Shown here: positions 19,647-29,370 of the stretch, piece by piece
Numbering within the stretch: the stretch's first letter is position 1
Layout: every line of letters begins with the position of its first letter
Assembly (NCBI GenBank): GCA_903906365.1
Contig: CAIVKC010000066.1
Location: forward strand, 1-55,741
Direction of reading: 5' to 3'
Source of the DNA: an uncultured Bacteroidota bacterium
GTDB taxonomy: Bacteria; Bacteroidota; Bacteroidia; Chitinophagales; Chitinophagaceae
DNA length: 55,741 bases
The notes under the pieces: model-generated
The model's input: the letters and a program-made list of their open reading frames with translations, nothing else
Database searches by the model: none
What the model was told of the DNA's origin: nothing
Program-made: the position numbers and the translations under genes

Positions 19647-20075
19647 ATGGCCCTTCGGATGATAGACTTTGGTTCTCCCCAATACGATCAGATGATTCAT
19701 TTGAGGGAGGAAATCCTGCGCAGGCCCCTGGGGCTCCATTTTGACAAAAAGGAGCTGGAGGAAGAAAAAAAGGACGTGCTCATAGGCGCTTTTGACGACG
19801 ACCGGATACTGGGATGCTGCCTGCTGAGCCCGGTCAGCGACCGCCAGGTCCGGCTCAGACAGATGGCCGTTCGTAACAACCTCCAGGGAAAGGGAATCGG
19901 AAGGGCCCTGATGTCCTTTGCCGAAAACGTGGCCCGTGACCAGGGGTATAAGACCCTGATCATGCACGCCCGCAAGACGGCCGTTGGCTTTTATGAAAAG
20001 CTGGGCTACCAGCAGGTCGGAAAGGAATTCATTGAAGTGACCATTCCCCATGTTGTGATGGAAAAAACGCTCTGA
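19647..20075 (+). CDS. GNAT family N-acetyltransferase
   Basis: A 142-residue single-domain acetyltransferase of the GNAT fold, moving an acetyl group from acetyl-CoA to an amine substrate that cannot be predicted. The acetyl-CoA-binding motif A is clear: RQMAVRNNLQGKGIGRALM at about residues 70-88, with QGKGIG as the pyrophosphate loop. Motif B follows as FYEKLGYQQVG near residue 120. The N-terminal LREEILRRPLG is typical of the small ElaA-like and YjcF-like group. It converges with the DUF4870 gene, leaving only four bases between the stops. Confidence 0.88.
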   Translation: MALRMIDFGSPQYDQMIHLREEILRRPLGLHFDKKELEEEKKDVLIGAFDDDRILGCCLLSPVSDRQVRLRQMAVRNNLQGKGIGRALMSFAENVARDQGYKTLIMHARKTAVGFYEKLGYQQVGKEFIEVTIPHVVMEKTL

Positions 20076-20079
20076 GCTT

Positions 20080-20448
20080 TTACTTAATCAGCCGTATACA
20101 GAGCGGATAGCGATAGAGCCTGCCTTCACTGGCCCTTACGGAAGCCACGATGACCAGCACCAGGGCAATAATACCCACAGCCCAGATCAGCAGGATGCCA
20201 ATGATGCTGATAAAAAGCCCGATACATACTATGGCGATGGTGATCTGAAAATTCAGCGATTCTTTGGCGTGATGGGCGACATAAGGAGATTCGTCCTTTT
20301 TCACCAGGTAAATGATGATGGGGGCCAAAAAGGAGGAAAACAGGGTTAGCAGATGCGCCAGCAGGGCTACTGTTTTCTCATCCGTGCTCGGCGGAATGGC
20401 CGGGGCAGAATCGCTGCCCAGCAGGCTATAGGAAGAAGGCTGTTCCAT
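20080..20448 (-). CDS. DUF4870 domain membrane protein
   Basis: A 122-residue inner-membrane protein. The ATG at 20446-20448 is the first ATG; an in-frame TTG two codons upstream is less likely. After about 25 polar residues come three hydrophobic segments (LLAHLLTLFSSFLAPIIIYL, ITIAIVCIGLFISIIGILLI, VGIIALVLVIVASVRA). The sequence between the first two (VKKDESPYVAHHAKESLNFQ) is the hallmark of DUF4870. The function of the family is unknown. It lies 35 bp after mfd on the same strand and may be read through from it. Confidence 0.88.
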   Translation of the reverse strand: MEQPSSYSLLGSDSAPAIPPSTDEKTVALLAHLLTLFSSFLAPIIIYLVKKDESPYVAHHAKESLNFQITIAIVCIGLFISIIGILLIWAVGIIALVLVIVASVRASEGRLYRYPLCIRLIK

Positions 20449-20483
20449 AGACAATTATTTTTACTAAATATAACGAATATCCC

Positions 20484-23400
20484 TCACTTGGAGGCCGGCA
20501 GGGGCAGGGAGACCTTTGCCTTCACATAGGCATTCATGGCTTGCAAAAATTGCAGCAGGGCGGGCATGGTCCGGACATCTTCCACCACCAGCAGGAAGAG
20601 CTTTCCGGTCTGCCGGAGTTTAGCCTTATTAGTAATCTTTTGTATGTATTCCAGTATGCTGCTGAACACGGCGGATTCAAAATAGGGAGAATCTGCCTTG
20701 TTGACAAAATAACAGCGCAGGGTATGGTCTTTCAGGATCAGTCTTTCAAATCCCAGTTCCACGGCCTGTCTGCGGCTTCTCATGGTGTCAAAGAGGTCTT
20801 CCACCTGCTGGGGAACCGGTCCGAACCTGTCGGAGAGTTCCCGGTGAAAAGCCTGGAGCTGCGGCTCATCTTCACATTCGTCCAGTCGGGTATAGAGCGA
20901 AAGCCTTTCGGTAATGCTCTCCACATAGGAATCCGGAATCAGGATTTCCAGGTCGGTATCAATGGTGCAGTCCTGGACATAATCTTCCTGTTTGGAGATC
21001 TCTTCCTGGAACAATTCTTTAAAATCAGTCCTTTTGAGTTCGCTGATGGCCTCAGCGAGTATTTTCTGGTAGGTTTCAAAGCCAATCTCGGCCATAAAAC
21101 CACTTTGCTCCCCGCCCAGCATATTGCCCGCTCCCCGGATATCCAGGTCGCGCATGGCAATCTGAAAACCGCTGCCCAGATCGGCATGCTGTTCCAGGGT
21201 CTGCAGCCTCTTGCGGGAATCGGTCGGCAGGGTAGCCAGGGAAGGCGCAAGCAGGTAGCAGAAAGCTTTTTTGTTGCTGCGGCCCACGCGGCCCCGCAGC
21301 TGGTGCAGGTCACTGAGCCCGAAATGGTGGGCATTATTGATAATGATCGTATTGACATTGGGTATATCCACCCCGCTTTCCACAATATTGGTGCAGACCA
21401 GGACATCGTACTTCTTATCAATAAAATCCAATATGCGTTCCTCCAGTTCATGGCCTTCCAGCTGCCCATGGGCGTACCCGATACTCAAATCGGGGCAAAG
21501 GCCCTGGATCAGGGCAGCCATTTCAGCCAGGCCCTGGATGCGGTTGTATATAAAGAAGACCTGCCCTCCCCTTTCGGTTTCATAATAGAGGGCATCCCGG
21601 ATGAAGTCTTCGTTGAAGCCGTGCAGCTCGGTCTGGATGGGCTGCCGGTTGGGGGGAGGGGTATTGATGATGCTAAGATCCCTGGCACCCATCAAACTGA
21701 ACTGCAGGGTCCTGGGAATCGGTGTGGCCGTCAGCGTCAGGCAATCCACATTGGTGCGGAGGGTCTTTATTTTTTCCTTGTGGGCCACCCCGAATTTCTG
21801 TTCTTCGTCAATAACCAGCAGGCCAAGGTCCTTGAATTTAACTTCCTTACCCAGCAGGGCATGGGTCCCGATGATGATATCAATTTTCCCTTCCTCCAGC
21901 CGCTTCAGTGTTTCCTTTTTCTCCTTGGCGGATTTGAATCGGTTGATGTAATCCACGGTAACCGGGAAGTCTTTAAGACGCTCCGAAAAGGTCTTGTAAT
22001 GCTGAAATGCCAGGATGGTGGTAGGCACCAGGACGGCCGCCTGTTTGCCGTCGCAGCAGCTCTTAAAGGCAGACCGAATGGCCACTTCCGTCTTACCGAA
22101 TCCCACGTCCCCGCATACCAGCCGGTCCATGGGTGCCGGGGATTCCATGTCCTTTTTGACATCTGCGGTGGCTTTGCTTTGGTCGGGGGTATCCTCATAA
22201 ATAAAGGAAGCCTCCAGCTCGGTCTGCATGTAGTTGTCGGGAGTAAAACGAAAGCCCTGGGTGGCTTTGCGGGCAGCATAGAGCTTGATGAGGTCAAAAG
22301 CGATTTCCTTGACTTTGGTCTTGGTCTTTTCCTTCAGCTTCTGCCATACATCACTGCCCAGCTTGTTGACTTTGGGAATGGTGCCTTCCTTGCCGGTATG
22401 CTTGGCAATTTTATGCAGGGAATTGATGTTGACATAGAGTATATCGGAGTCCCTGTAAATGATCCGCACGGCTTCCTGCAGTTTTCCGTTCACGTTGATT
22501 TTCTGCAGTCCGGAATAGACACCCACGCCATGGTCAATATGGGTAACGTAATCCCCGGGCTGCAGCTCCCGCAGGGTTCGTAAGGTAATGGCTTTGTTCT
22601 TATTGTAAGCCTGTTTGACCTTGTATTTGTGGTAACGCTGGAAGATCTGGTGGTCCGTATAGCAGACCACTTTCAGGTCTTCGTCAATGAAACCTTCGTG
22701 AATGGAGGTGGGTACCGGGTTGAAATGGATGGCCGATTTCAGGTCTTCAAATATGGTGTATAGCCGCTCGAGCTGCCGGGGGTTCTCCGCGAAAAGGTAG
22801 AGGCTGTATTGTTTGGATTCCCAGTTCTTTAGGTCTTTGATCAGCAGCTCAAACTGGCGGTTGAAGGAGGGCTGGACCCGGGTATGGAACACAATTTCGG
22901 TGAGCGGTTCCCCGGTAATGGTCTGCTGTGGCCCGAATTCAACCAGGTGACGGGACTCGAACTGCGCTTCCAGGTCCGATGCCGGAACGAAATCCTGCGC
23001 AGATATGGACTTTTTTTCCACTTTGTCCTCGTCTTCCTCGCGGACCAGGTAGCCCTCTGCTTTCAACTGCAGGAACTGCTGGAGGTCTTCTTCCTGGGTA
23101 AGTATCCGCTCTCGGATAAAATCCCAGTCCTGCAGCCAGATCACGGTATTGGGTGGCAAAAATTCCAGCAGGGATACTTTGTCCTTTTGGTCAAACTGGG
23201 TCTCCACATTGGGGATGATACTGACCTGGAGCAGCTTGCGTTCACTGAGCTGGGTCTCCGGGTCGAAAATGCGGATGGAATCCACTTCGTTTCCAAAAAG
23301 TTCCACCCGGTAAGGTTTTTCATTGCCAAATGAATATATATCCAGGATTCCGCCGCGCAGGGCAAACTGTCCGGGCTCATAGACAAAGTCGGTCCTTTCA

Positions 23401-23906
23401 AATCCATAGGACACGAAACGCTCCATGAGCCCGTTTACATCCAGGGTATCGGCGGCCTTGATGAAAATCATGTTTCCGGTCAGGGTCTCTGGCAGCACCA
23501 CTTTTTCAAAGAGGGCCTCAGGATAGGTAATGATCAGTTTTTTATTACCCCCTGCGCTCCAGCGGGTAAGTGCTTCGGTGCGCAGCATGACATGGCTGCT
23601 GTTGAGGAGCCTGAAATTTTTCTTGTTTTTAAAGGAGGAAGGAAAGTAAAAAAGGTCAAGCGCCCCTGTCAGGCTTTCCAGGGTGTTGTGCAGGTAGGCG
23701 GCCGATTCCGCATCCTCACAAACGACCACATGATTCAGATCTGCGCCCACCGGATGCTGCATCAGGGCGCTGATGACAAAGGCGGTGGAACTGCCATGGA
23801 GGTTTTTGAGGGAAACCCGCTGGGGTTTGGACATAGTTAGCTTGTCCGCAAGCTGAAACAGGCGGGGAGATTGCAGCCATAAACCGGATAATGCCTCACT
23901 ATTCAT
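20484..23906 (-). CDS. mfd: Transcription-repair coupling factor
   Basis: Removes RNA polymerase stalled at DNA damage and recruits UvrA for nucleotide excision repair. The 1140 residues fit a full-length Mfd. In order: a UvrB-like N-terminal region (EPGQFALRGGILDIYSFG at about 177-194), the CarD-like RNA-polymerase-interacting domain (LQPGDYVTHIDHGVGVYSG at about 448-466), the helicase core with Walker A GDVGFGKT at 599-606 and DEEQ at 700-703, SAT-like TATPIPRTLQ, the helicase motif LRGRVGRSNKKAFCYLL, and the C-terminal TRCF domain. A TATATTTG box at 23917-23924 sits just upstream of the ATG. Nothing suggests decay. Confidence 0.97.
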   Translation of the reverse strand: MNSEALSGLWLQSPRLFQLADKLTMSKPQRVSLKNLHGSSTAFVISALMQHPVGADLNHVVVCEDAESAAYLHNTLESLTGALDLFYFPSSFKNKKNFRLLNSSHVMLRTEALTRWSAGGNKKLIITYPEALFEKVVLPETLTGNMIFIKAADTLDVNGLMERFVSYGFERTDFVYEPGQFALRGGILDIYSFGNEKPYRVELFGNEVDSIRIFDPETQLSERKLLQVSIIPNVETQFDQKDKVSLLEFLPPNTVIWLQDWDFIRERILTQEEDLQQFLQLKAEGYLVREEDEDKVEKKSISAQDFVPASDLEAQFESRHLVEFGPQQTITGEPLTEIVFHTRVQPSFNRQFELLIKDLKNWESKQYSLYLFAENPRQLERLYTIFEDLKSAIHFNPVPTSIHEGFIDEDLKVVCYTDHQIFQRYHKYKVKQAYNKNKAITLRTLRELQPGDYVTHIDHGVGVYSGLQKINVNGKLQEAVRIIYRDSDILYVNINSLHKIAKHTGKEGTIPKVNKLGSDVWQKLKEKTKTKVKEIAFDLIKLYAARKATQGFRFTPDNYMQTELEASFIYEDTPDQSKATADVKKDMESPAPMDRLVCGDVGFGKTEVAIRSAFKSCCDGKQAAVLVPTTILAFQHYKTFSERLKDFPVTVDYINRFKSAKEKKETLKRLEEGKIDIIIGTHALLGKEVKFKDLGLLVIDEEQKFGVAHKEKIKTLRTNVDCLTLTATPIPRTLQFSLMGARDLSIINTPPPNRQPIQTELHGFNEDFIRDALYYETERGGQVFFIYNRIQGLAEMAALIQGLCPDLSIGYAHGQLEGHELEERILDFIDKKYDVLVCTNIVESGVDIPNVNTIIINNAHHFGLSDLHQLRGRVGRSNKKAFCYLLAPSLATLPTDSRKRLQTLEQHADLGSGFQIAMRDLDIRGAGNMLGGEQSGFMAEIGFETYQKILAEAISELKRTDFKELFQEEISKQEDYVQDCTIDTDLEILIPDSYVESITERLSLYTRLDECEDEPQLQAFHRELSDRFGPVPQQVEDLFDTMRSRRQAVELGFERLILKDHTLRCYFVNKADSPYFESAVFSSILEYIQKITNKAKLRQTGKLFLLVVEDVRTMPALLQFLQAMNAYVKAKVSLPLPASK

Positions 23907-23916
23907 CTATAGAATG

Positions 23917-23924
23917 CAAATATA
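23917..23924 (-). promoter_or_regulatory. Probable -7 box of the mfd promoter
   Basis: TATATTTG on the minus strand is an exact match to TAnnTTTG and ends 11 bases before the mfd ATG. No clear TTTG or TTG occurs 19-21 bases upstream, so only half of the promoter is supported. Transcription would start a few bases before the start codon. Confidence 0.4.
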
Positions 23925-24070
23925 CGCCAGGGCAGGCGAACCATCCCATAGATTCCAATATAAAACCTGTATTAACAGTTGCGGCTCCCGGTAAGCAACC
24001 TGCCCGCCCAATATCCCGTATTTTATTTGGAAAGGGGGAATAGGCTTTGCCGCCCGGGGCGGGGCTACAT

Positions 24071-24523
24071 TCAGTAGGTAGCATCATAATCCACCAGGAT
24101 GTCCACCGGGGTCATTTTACCGGCCAGCACTTCCACCGGGGCTAAATTGTTATCCTTGTCAAACCGGTTGGCATAAAACAGCGTATCTTTTTTGGTGAAC
24201 AGCGAATACCTGCCCGGGGGAAGCCGTACGGAAAAGTACCCGCTGGAATCGGAGACTACTTTTTTTACCAGCCTGGTGGAAATGGACTGATACAGGGCGG
24301 CAGGTTCCCGTCGGATGACCTGGCTGAGGTTGGTGAGTTCAAATATGTAAACGGTCGTGGAAAACCCTTTGGGAGCGGCCTGCTTCACGCCGGGTGAGGG
24401 CATATGATTCCCCGAAAGCCAGCGGGTGTGGCCCCGGATGCCCTGCCGGGGGGCAGTGGTTAGAGGCCACCTGGCAGCCAGGACCAGCAGCAGGCTGCAG
24501 GAAAATAAAATACTTTTAATCAT
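24071..24523 (-). CDS. Small secreted protein with carboxypeptidase regulatory-like fold
   Basis: A 150-residue protein. The N-terminus MIKSILFSCSLLLVLAARWP looks like a signal peptide, possibly with a lipoprotein-like cysteine at residue 9, though the lipobox is poor. The C-terminal part (SDSSGYFSVRLPPGRYSLF at about 93-111, ending PVDILVDYDATY) has the pattern of the CarboxypepD_reg-like beta-sandwich, which is common as a stand-alone exported module in Chitinophagaceae. The role is unknown. It is divergent from the subtilisin gene at 24624 with 100 bp between them. Confidence 0.72.
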   Translation of the reverse strand: MIKSILFSCSLLLVLAARWPLTTAPRQGIRGHTRWLSGNHMPSPGVKQAAPKGFSTTVYIFELTNLSQVIRREPAALYQSISTRLVKKVVSDSSGYFSVRLPPGRYSLFTKKDTLFYANRFDKDNNLAPVEVLAGKMTPVDILVDYDATY

Positions 24524-24623
24524 GTGGGCGGTTTTTTAAACCCTTTGTTCACTTTGAAGTTATTGCAAAAAAAGTACCTGATAATAAAAAACAGTAATTT
24601 AGGATTCGATTTAAAAAACCAAT

Positions 24624-27600
24624 ATGCACAGATGTAGATTTGTACCCCTGGCCCTGATGATGTGTGCCTTTTTTAGCTCGGGTCTGCAGGCTCAGACTAA
24701 AACAAACACCAGCCTCCTGCTGAGGGCCAGCAGTGAAACTGCCATCAAAGAAAAGCTCCGTTACCGGCAGCTGCTGGTACTGGCCAAGGCGCATCAGTGG
24801 CCCCTGACCATGAGGACCAAAAACGGGGGCAGATCCATCCTGGTCGGCACGGACCCGCAGGGGTATCCGCTCTATACCACCACCAACGACAACATCATTT
24901 CTGCCGCCACCATCCGCACCAACCTGCTGTGGCCAGGCGGCAATACCGGCCTCAATCTCAGCGGATCCTCCCCCGCCCTCAAAGGAAAGATAGCCATCTG
25001 GGACGGTGGCAAGGTCAGGGGAACCCATGTGGAACTGAGCGGCCGGGTCATACAAAAGGACAATGCCACCCAATTGGATGACCATGCCACCCATACCTCC
25101 GGCACCCTGATCGCTGCCGGGGTCAATCCCGTGGCCAGGGGCATGTCCTTTGGAGCCCAGCAGCTGCTGGCCTATGATTTCAACAACGATGGCTCCGAGA
25201 TGCTCGGCGCTTCCCCGGGCCTGCTGATTTCCAATCATTCCTATGGCTCCATCGCAGGATGGAATCTTAATACAAACGTAACCCCCAACCGTTGGGAGTT
25301 CTACGGCAATTCAGGGGATACCGTTGACTATAAATTCGGCTATTATGACCAGACCAGCCAGCTTTGGGATTCCATCGCCTACAACGCACCCTTCTACCTG
25401 ATCGTCAAGTCTGCCGGCAATAACCGGGGAGAGACCGGTCCGGCAGTCGGGCAGCCCTATTACCGCTTCAATGCCAGCGGCATCATGACCAGCGCCGGCA
25501 ACCGGCCGGCCGGCATCAGCAGCAATGATGCCTATGATGTCCTGCCCACTTATTCGGTGGCTAAGAACATCCTCACCGTCGGTGCGGTCAACCCCATACC
25601 CGGCGGCTACCTGCAACCCTCCGATGTCGTGGTCACCGATTTCACCAGTTGGGGGCCCACCGACGATGGCCGCATCAAACCCGATGTGGTGTCCGACGGC
25701 CTCAACGTGCTGTCCTGTTATGGCAGTTCGGATTCAGCCTATGCCACCCTGAGCGGGACCTCCATGTCCAGCCCGGCAGCCGCGGGGTCGGCCTTCCTGC
25801 TGCAGGAATATTACAGCAAGCTCCATGCAGGGGCCTTCCTGCGTTCGGCCACCCTCAAAGCCATCATCATACACACGGCTGATCAGGCAGGGCAGTCCCC
25901 GGGACCCAATTACCAGAGCGGATGGGGCCTCATGAACATGCAAAAGGCCGCTTCGGTAATTACTTCTGCCAATAGCGACCAGCTGATCCAGGAAAACAAC
26001 CTGGTCAGTGGCAGTTCCTATACCCTGACACTGACCGCTTCGGGTAAGGGCCCGCTGATAGCCACCATCTGCTGGACGGACCCCAAAGCGGAGGTGGATA
26101 CCAAGAACCTGCTTAATAACCCCGCCCGTAAACTGGTCAACGATCTTGACCTTCGGATCTCCGACGGAACGACCACCTACCTGCCCTGGACCCTGGACCG
26201 CACCCATCCGGTGGCAGATGCCGTCCGCGGCGATGATTCTGTCAACAACGTGGAAAAACTTGTCATCGATAACCCGGTTCCCGGCCAGACCTATACCCTC
26301 AAAATCACCCACAAAGGGGTCCTGCAGCGCGGACAGCAGGCCTATTCACTGATTGTCAGCGGGGTTGGCGGCCAGCCTTATTGCAGCTCAGGCCCTTCCA
26401 GCAGTGCGGGTTCCCGGATTGACTCGGTGCATTTTTCCAATATCAACTTCATAAACCCGCCGGGATGCACTACTTATACCAACAATACCTCCCTCACTGC
26501 CCAGCTGCACCGCGGACAGCTCCTGCCCATTCATATTTCCCTGGGCAGTTGCGATGCCAGCGTGGCTTCCAAAATCGTTAAAGTATATATAGACTATAAC
26601 AATAACGGCGTATTCGATTCTACAGAACTGGTCGCCCAAAGCGGCGTCATCAACGGCAATGGGTCCTTCGATGCCACCATCACCACGCCCCTTACGCTGG
26701 TTACCGGAAATTATACCCTCCTGCGCATCGTGGCGGTAGAAACCGCCAATGCCACAGATGTGCAGCCCTGCGGCACCTACGGAAAAGGAGAGACCCAGGA
26801 TTACCGCATCCATGTCATCAACCCCACCAGTGATGTCGGGGTCACCCAGACCATCGCTCCGATCGGTACGGCCTGCGCCGAGGATTCCCAGCTGGTCACC
26901 GTGCTGATTACCAATTTCGGCAGTACCGCCCAGGCCCAAATCCCTGTTTCCACCACCATTACTTCGGGGGGATCGACCGTGGCCAGCCTGAACTTTACCT
27001 ACCCGGATACCATCGCGGCCTTTAGTTCGGTTACCTATACTTACCAGGTCCCCTTTCAGGCCGTCCCTTTCAATACGTATACCCTGACCAGCAGGACCAG
27101 CCTGGCGGGGGATCAGGACACCACCAATGACCAGAATACGGCCACCTTCATTCCCACTTCCGGCTCTGCCACCCCTTCGGGCCTTGCCGAAAGCTGCGGG
27201 GACAACCAGGTCTTCCTGAAATCCAATGCAGATTCCACCAACCTGGCCTTCTGGTACAGCAGTCCGACTGCCACGGTACCCATTGCGGTGGGCAACGACA
27301 CGTCCACCACGGTGATCCCTTCCAATAAGACCTATTATCTGGGGCTCAATGAAAAAACCGTCCACGTAGGTCCCGCCAGCAAGCTGGCTTTCCCCAGCGG
27401 GGGTTACAATAATTTCAGCGGGAATTTTGTGGCCTTCTCCAATAAAGTGCCCCTTACCATTGAAAGCGCCCGGCTCTATATCGGCAGCGCAGGCACCATC
27501 AATTTTACGGTGGCCGATACCAGCAATTACAATGCTACCACCGGCGCCTTTAATTACCTGCCGATCTCCAGTACCACCATCAACGTCTACCCTACCACGC

Positions 27601-28397
27601 CCAATACGCCGGCCCTGGGGACCAATATCAACAGCACCGCTGATACCGGCGCCATTTTCTACCTGAACCTGCCGGTTCCGGAAACGGGGAACCATGTCAT
27701 CATCATTGATTGCCAGAATGGGGCCAGCATCTTCCGCAATAACCAGATTTCCTCCAACCCCTATCCCCAGGTATCGACCGGCGGAATATTTTCGATCAAT
27801 GGCAACAGTGCCATCAGTGCTACCAACCCCATCCTGTACCAGCAGTATTATTATTTCTTCTATAACATGAAGCTGCAGCTTGCCAATTGTCCGAGCACCC
27901 AGCGGGTACCGGTCGTGGCTGCGGCGCAGACACCGCCTGTCATCAGCCTCAGTGGCAGTATACTTTCCAGCACGCAGGCCATCAATTACCAATGGTACCT
28001 CAACGGTCAGCCCATCCCGGGTGCTACCAAACAAACAGATACGGCCATTGCTTCGGGTGTCTATACGGTGGTGGAGGCCAACAGCCTGGGCTGTACCCAG
28101 ACTTCCAACCAGATTACCTACCTGAGTTCCGGTTTTGGGGATATTTCCATGAAAGTCTATCCCAATCCCAACAATGGTCAGTTCACCCTGCAGTTCCAAA
28201 ATACCAGTCCGGCTGACCTCAATATCGTACTGACCAATACGCTGGGTCAGGTTGTTTACGAAAGCGGCACCACACCGGGCTTTAGCGGGATATTCAACCA
28301 AACCATCCATGTGAACTACCTCAATGCCGGGGTGTATTTTGTAAAAGTTCTGCTGGATAAAAAGCCCTATGTGCAAAAAGTGGTGGTGGCAAGATAG
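24624..28397 (+). CDS. Secreted subtilisin-like (S8, KP-43-like) protease with T9SS tail
   Basis: A 1257-residue exported serine protease. After a signal peptide (ending GLQAQ) the catalytic residues of the S8 family are visible: Asp127 (IAIWDGG), His154 (DDHATHTSG), oxyanion Asn266 (KSAGNNRG) and Ser380 (SGTSMSSPAAAG). The late Asp-to-His spacing and the beta-sandwich after the catalytic domain (GPLIATICWTDPKAEVD) resemble KP-43-type oxidatively stable proteases. Then follow a GEVED-like domain (VYIDYNNNGVFDSTELVAQ ... GETQDYRI, about 645-732), a CARDB-like domain (VGVTQTIAPIGTACAEDSQ), an Ig-like segment near 1110-1165 (YQWYLNGQPIPGATKQT) and a type A sorting domain (MKVYPNPNNGQFTLQF ... 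AGVYFVKV). Probably a surface or released protease for protein breakdown. Terminator at 28541-28569. Confidence 0.92.
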   Translation: MHRCRFVPLALMMCAFFSSGLQAQTKTNTSLLLRASSETAIKEKLRYRQLLVLAKAHQWPLTMRTKNGGRSILVGTDPQGYPLYTTTNDNIISAATIRTNLLWPGGNTGLNLSGSSPALKGKIAIWDGGKVRGTHVELSGRVIQKDNATQLDDHATHTSGTLIAAGVNPVARGMSFGAQQLLAYDFNNDGSEMLGASPGLLISNHSYGSIAGWNLNTNVTPNRWEFYGNSGDTVDYKFGYYDQTSQLWDSIAYNAPFYLIVKSAGNNRGETGPAVGQPYYRFNASGIMTSAGNRPAGISSNDAYDVLPTYSVAKNILTVGAVNPIPGGYLQPSDVVVTDFTSWGPTDDGRIKPDVVSDGLNVLSCYGSSDSAYATLSGTSMSSPAAAGSAFLLQEYYSKLHAGAFLRSATLKAIIIHTADQAGQSPGPNYQSGWGLMNMQKAASVITSANSDQLIQENNLVSGSSYTLTLTASGKGPLIATICWTDPKAEVDTKNLLNNPARKLVNDLDLRISDGTTTYLPWTLDRTHPVADAVRGDDSVNNVEKLVIDNPVPGQTYTLKITHKGVLQRGQQAYSLIVSGVGGQPYCSSGPSSSAGSRIDSVHFSNINFINPPGCTTYTNNTSLTAQLHRGQLLPIHISLGSCDASVASKIVKVYIDYNNNGVFDSTELVAQSGVINGNGSFDATITTPLTLVTGNYTLLRIVAVETANATDVQPCGTYGKGETQDYRIHVINPTSDVGVTQTIAPIGTACAEDSQLVTVLITNFGSTAQAQIPVSTTITSGGSTVASLNFTYPDTIAAFSSVTYTYQVPFQAVPFNTYTLTSRTSLAGDQDTTNDQNTATFIPTSGSATPSGLAESCGDNQVFLKSNADSTNLAFWYSSPTATVPIAVGNDTSTTVIPSNKTYYLGLNEKTVHVGPASKLAFPSGGYNNFSGNFVAFSNKVPLTIESARLYIGSAGTINFTVADTSNYNATTGAFNYLPISSTTINVYPTTPNTPALGTNINSTADTGAIFYLNLPVPETGNHVIIIDCQNGASIFRNNQISSNPYPQVSTGGIFSINGNSAISATNPILYQQYYYFFYNMKLQLANCPSTQRVPVVAAAQTPPVISLSGSILSSTQAINYQWYLNGQPIPGATKQTDTAIASGVYTVVEANSLGCTQTSNQITYLSSGFGDISMKVYPNPNNGQFTLQFQNTSPADLNIVLTNTLGQVVYESGTTPGFSGIFNQTIHVNYLNAGVYFVKVLLDKKPYVQKVVVAR

Positions 28398-28540
28398 CCC
28401 CCCGGAGGTTTGTATCTTTATCGGCTGCGGGCATAAGCGGCCGGAAGGGAGGGCAGAAAAAAAGTGAATATTTTTTTATTTCATAAAAAAAATTATATTT
28501 AACATTCATTCGATTGCCTGCCATGAACGGCAACCTTTAG

Positions 28541-28569
28541 AGCGGGTCTTTGAGACCCGCTTTTTTTTT
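28541..28569 (+). terminator. Rho-independent terminator downstream of the subtilisin gene
   Basis: A perfect 9-bp stem (AGCGGGTCT / AGACCCGCT) with a three-base loop is followed by eight T residues. It stands 144 bases after the stop of the protease gene, a long trailer for a simple terminator. It may therefore end a separate short transcript as well. Confidence 0.88.
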
Positions 28570-28611
28570 GAATGAACAGCCTGATTTCTTTCATCAAACT
28601 AGTTTAATTGC

Positions 28612-29370
28612 ATGCTGCAGCCCTGGCAAACCGGAAAAGTCATTCGCATAGAAAATGAGACCGAATCAACCCGCAGGTTCTGGATCCAGCTACCGGGTCT
28701 GGAAAGATTTGATTTTAAGCCCGGCCAATTTGTGACGGTAGATCTGCCCATTCATGAAAAGCCCAACAAAAGGTGGCGCAGCTATTCGATCGCCTCCTGG
28801 CCCGATGGGAGCAATATTTTTGAACTGGTGATCGTGCTGCTGGAAGGCGGCGCGGGCACCACCTATTTTTTCAATGAGGTCCGGGTTGGCAGCGAGCTGA
28901 CCCTTCGCGGCCCGCAGGGCGTATTTGTATTACCGGAGATCCTGGACAGGGATTTGTTTTTTATATGCACCGGCACAGGCATTGCGCCTTTTCGTTCCAT
29001 GGCCCATGATATTCTGCTCAGCGGAAAAGCCCACCAGGAGATCTACCTGATATTCGGATGCCGGAAACTGGGAGACTGCCTTTATAAAGGGGAGCTGGAA
29101 GAACTGGAAGGAAAACTTCCGGGATTTCATTACCTGCCGACCTTTTCCAGGGAATCCCCGGCACCGGGCCTGCGAACCGGTTATGTACACCAGATTTATG
29201 AGCAGATTTGCCAGGAACGGAGTCTCCCCGCTTCGGGCGGCATATCCCTGCAGCCCAGGCCTGCCTCCTTTTATTTATGCGGATGGAAGAACATGATTGA
29301 TGAGGCCAAACAGCGCATTCAGGCCCTTGGATATGACAGGAAATCCATTCACCAGGAATTATACGGCTAG
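28612..29370 (+). CDS. Ferredoxin-NADP reductase-like FAD/NAD(P)-binding oxidoreductase
   Basis: A 252-residue cytoplasmic flavoprotein of the ferredoxin-NADP+ reductase family. The FAD-binding barrel carries FKPGQFVTVDLP and the RSYSIAS motif (about residues 57-63). The nucleotide-binding half has CTGTGIAPFRSM at about 118-129 and ends with the FYLCGWKNMIDEAKQ segment, followed by a short C-terminal tail. No iron-sulphur domain is fused, so it should pass electrons between NAD(P)H and a separate carrier, probably ferredoxin. Its last 12 bases overlap the convergent small gene at 29359-29580. Confidence 0.88.
   Translation: MLQPWQTGKVIRIENETESTRRFWIQLPGLERFDFKPGQFVTVDLPIHEKPNKRWRSYSIASWPDGSNIFELVIVLLEGGAGTTYFFNEVRVGSELTLRGPQGVFVLPEILDRDLFFICTGTGIAPFRSMAHDILLSGKAHQEIYLIFGCRKLGDCLYKGELEELEGKLPGFHYLPTFSRESPAPGLRTGYVHQIYEQICQERSLPASGGISLQPRPASFYLCGWKNMIDEAKQRIQALGYDRKSIHQELYG

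Noticed and set aside
20541-22583. 680-codon open frame opposite mfd
   Set aside because: It lies entirely antisense to a convincing full-length mfd. Long antisense frames are common opposite GC-rich codons, and its translation shows no domain.
26388-28376. 662-codon open frame opposite the protease gene
   Set aside because: Antisense to a gene with complete catalytic motifs and a sorting domain; the translation is rich in G, R and I with no recognisable fold.
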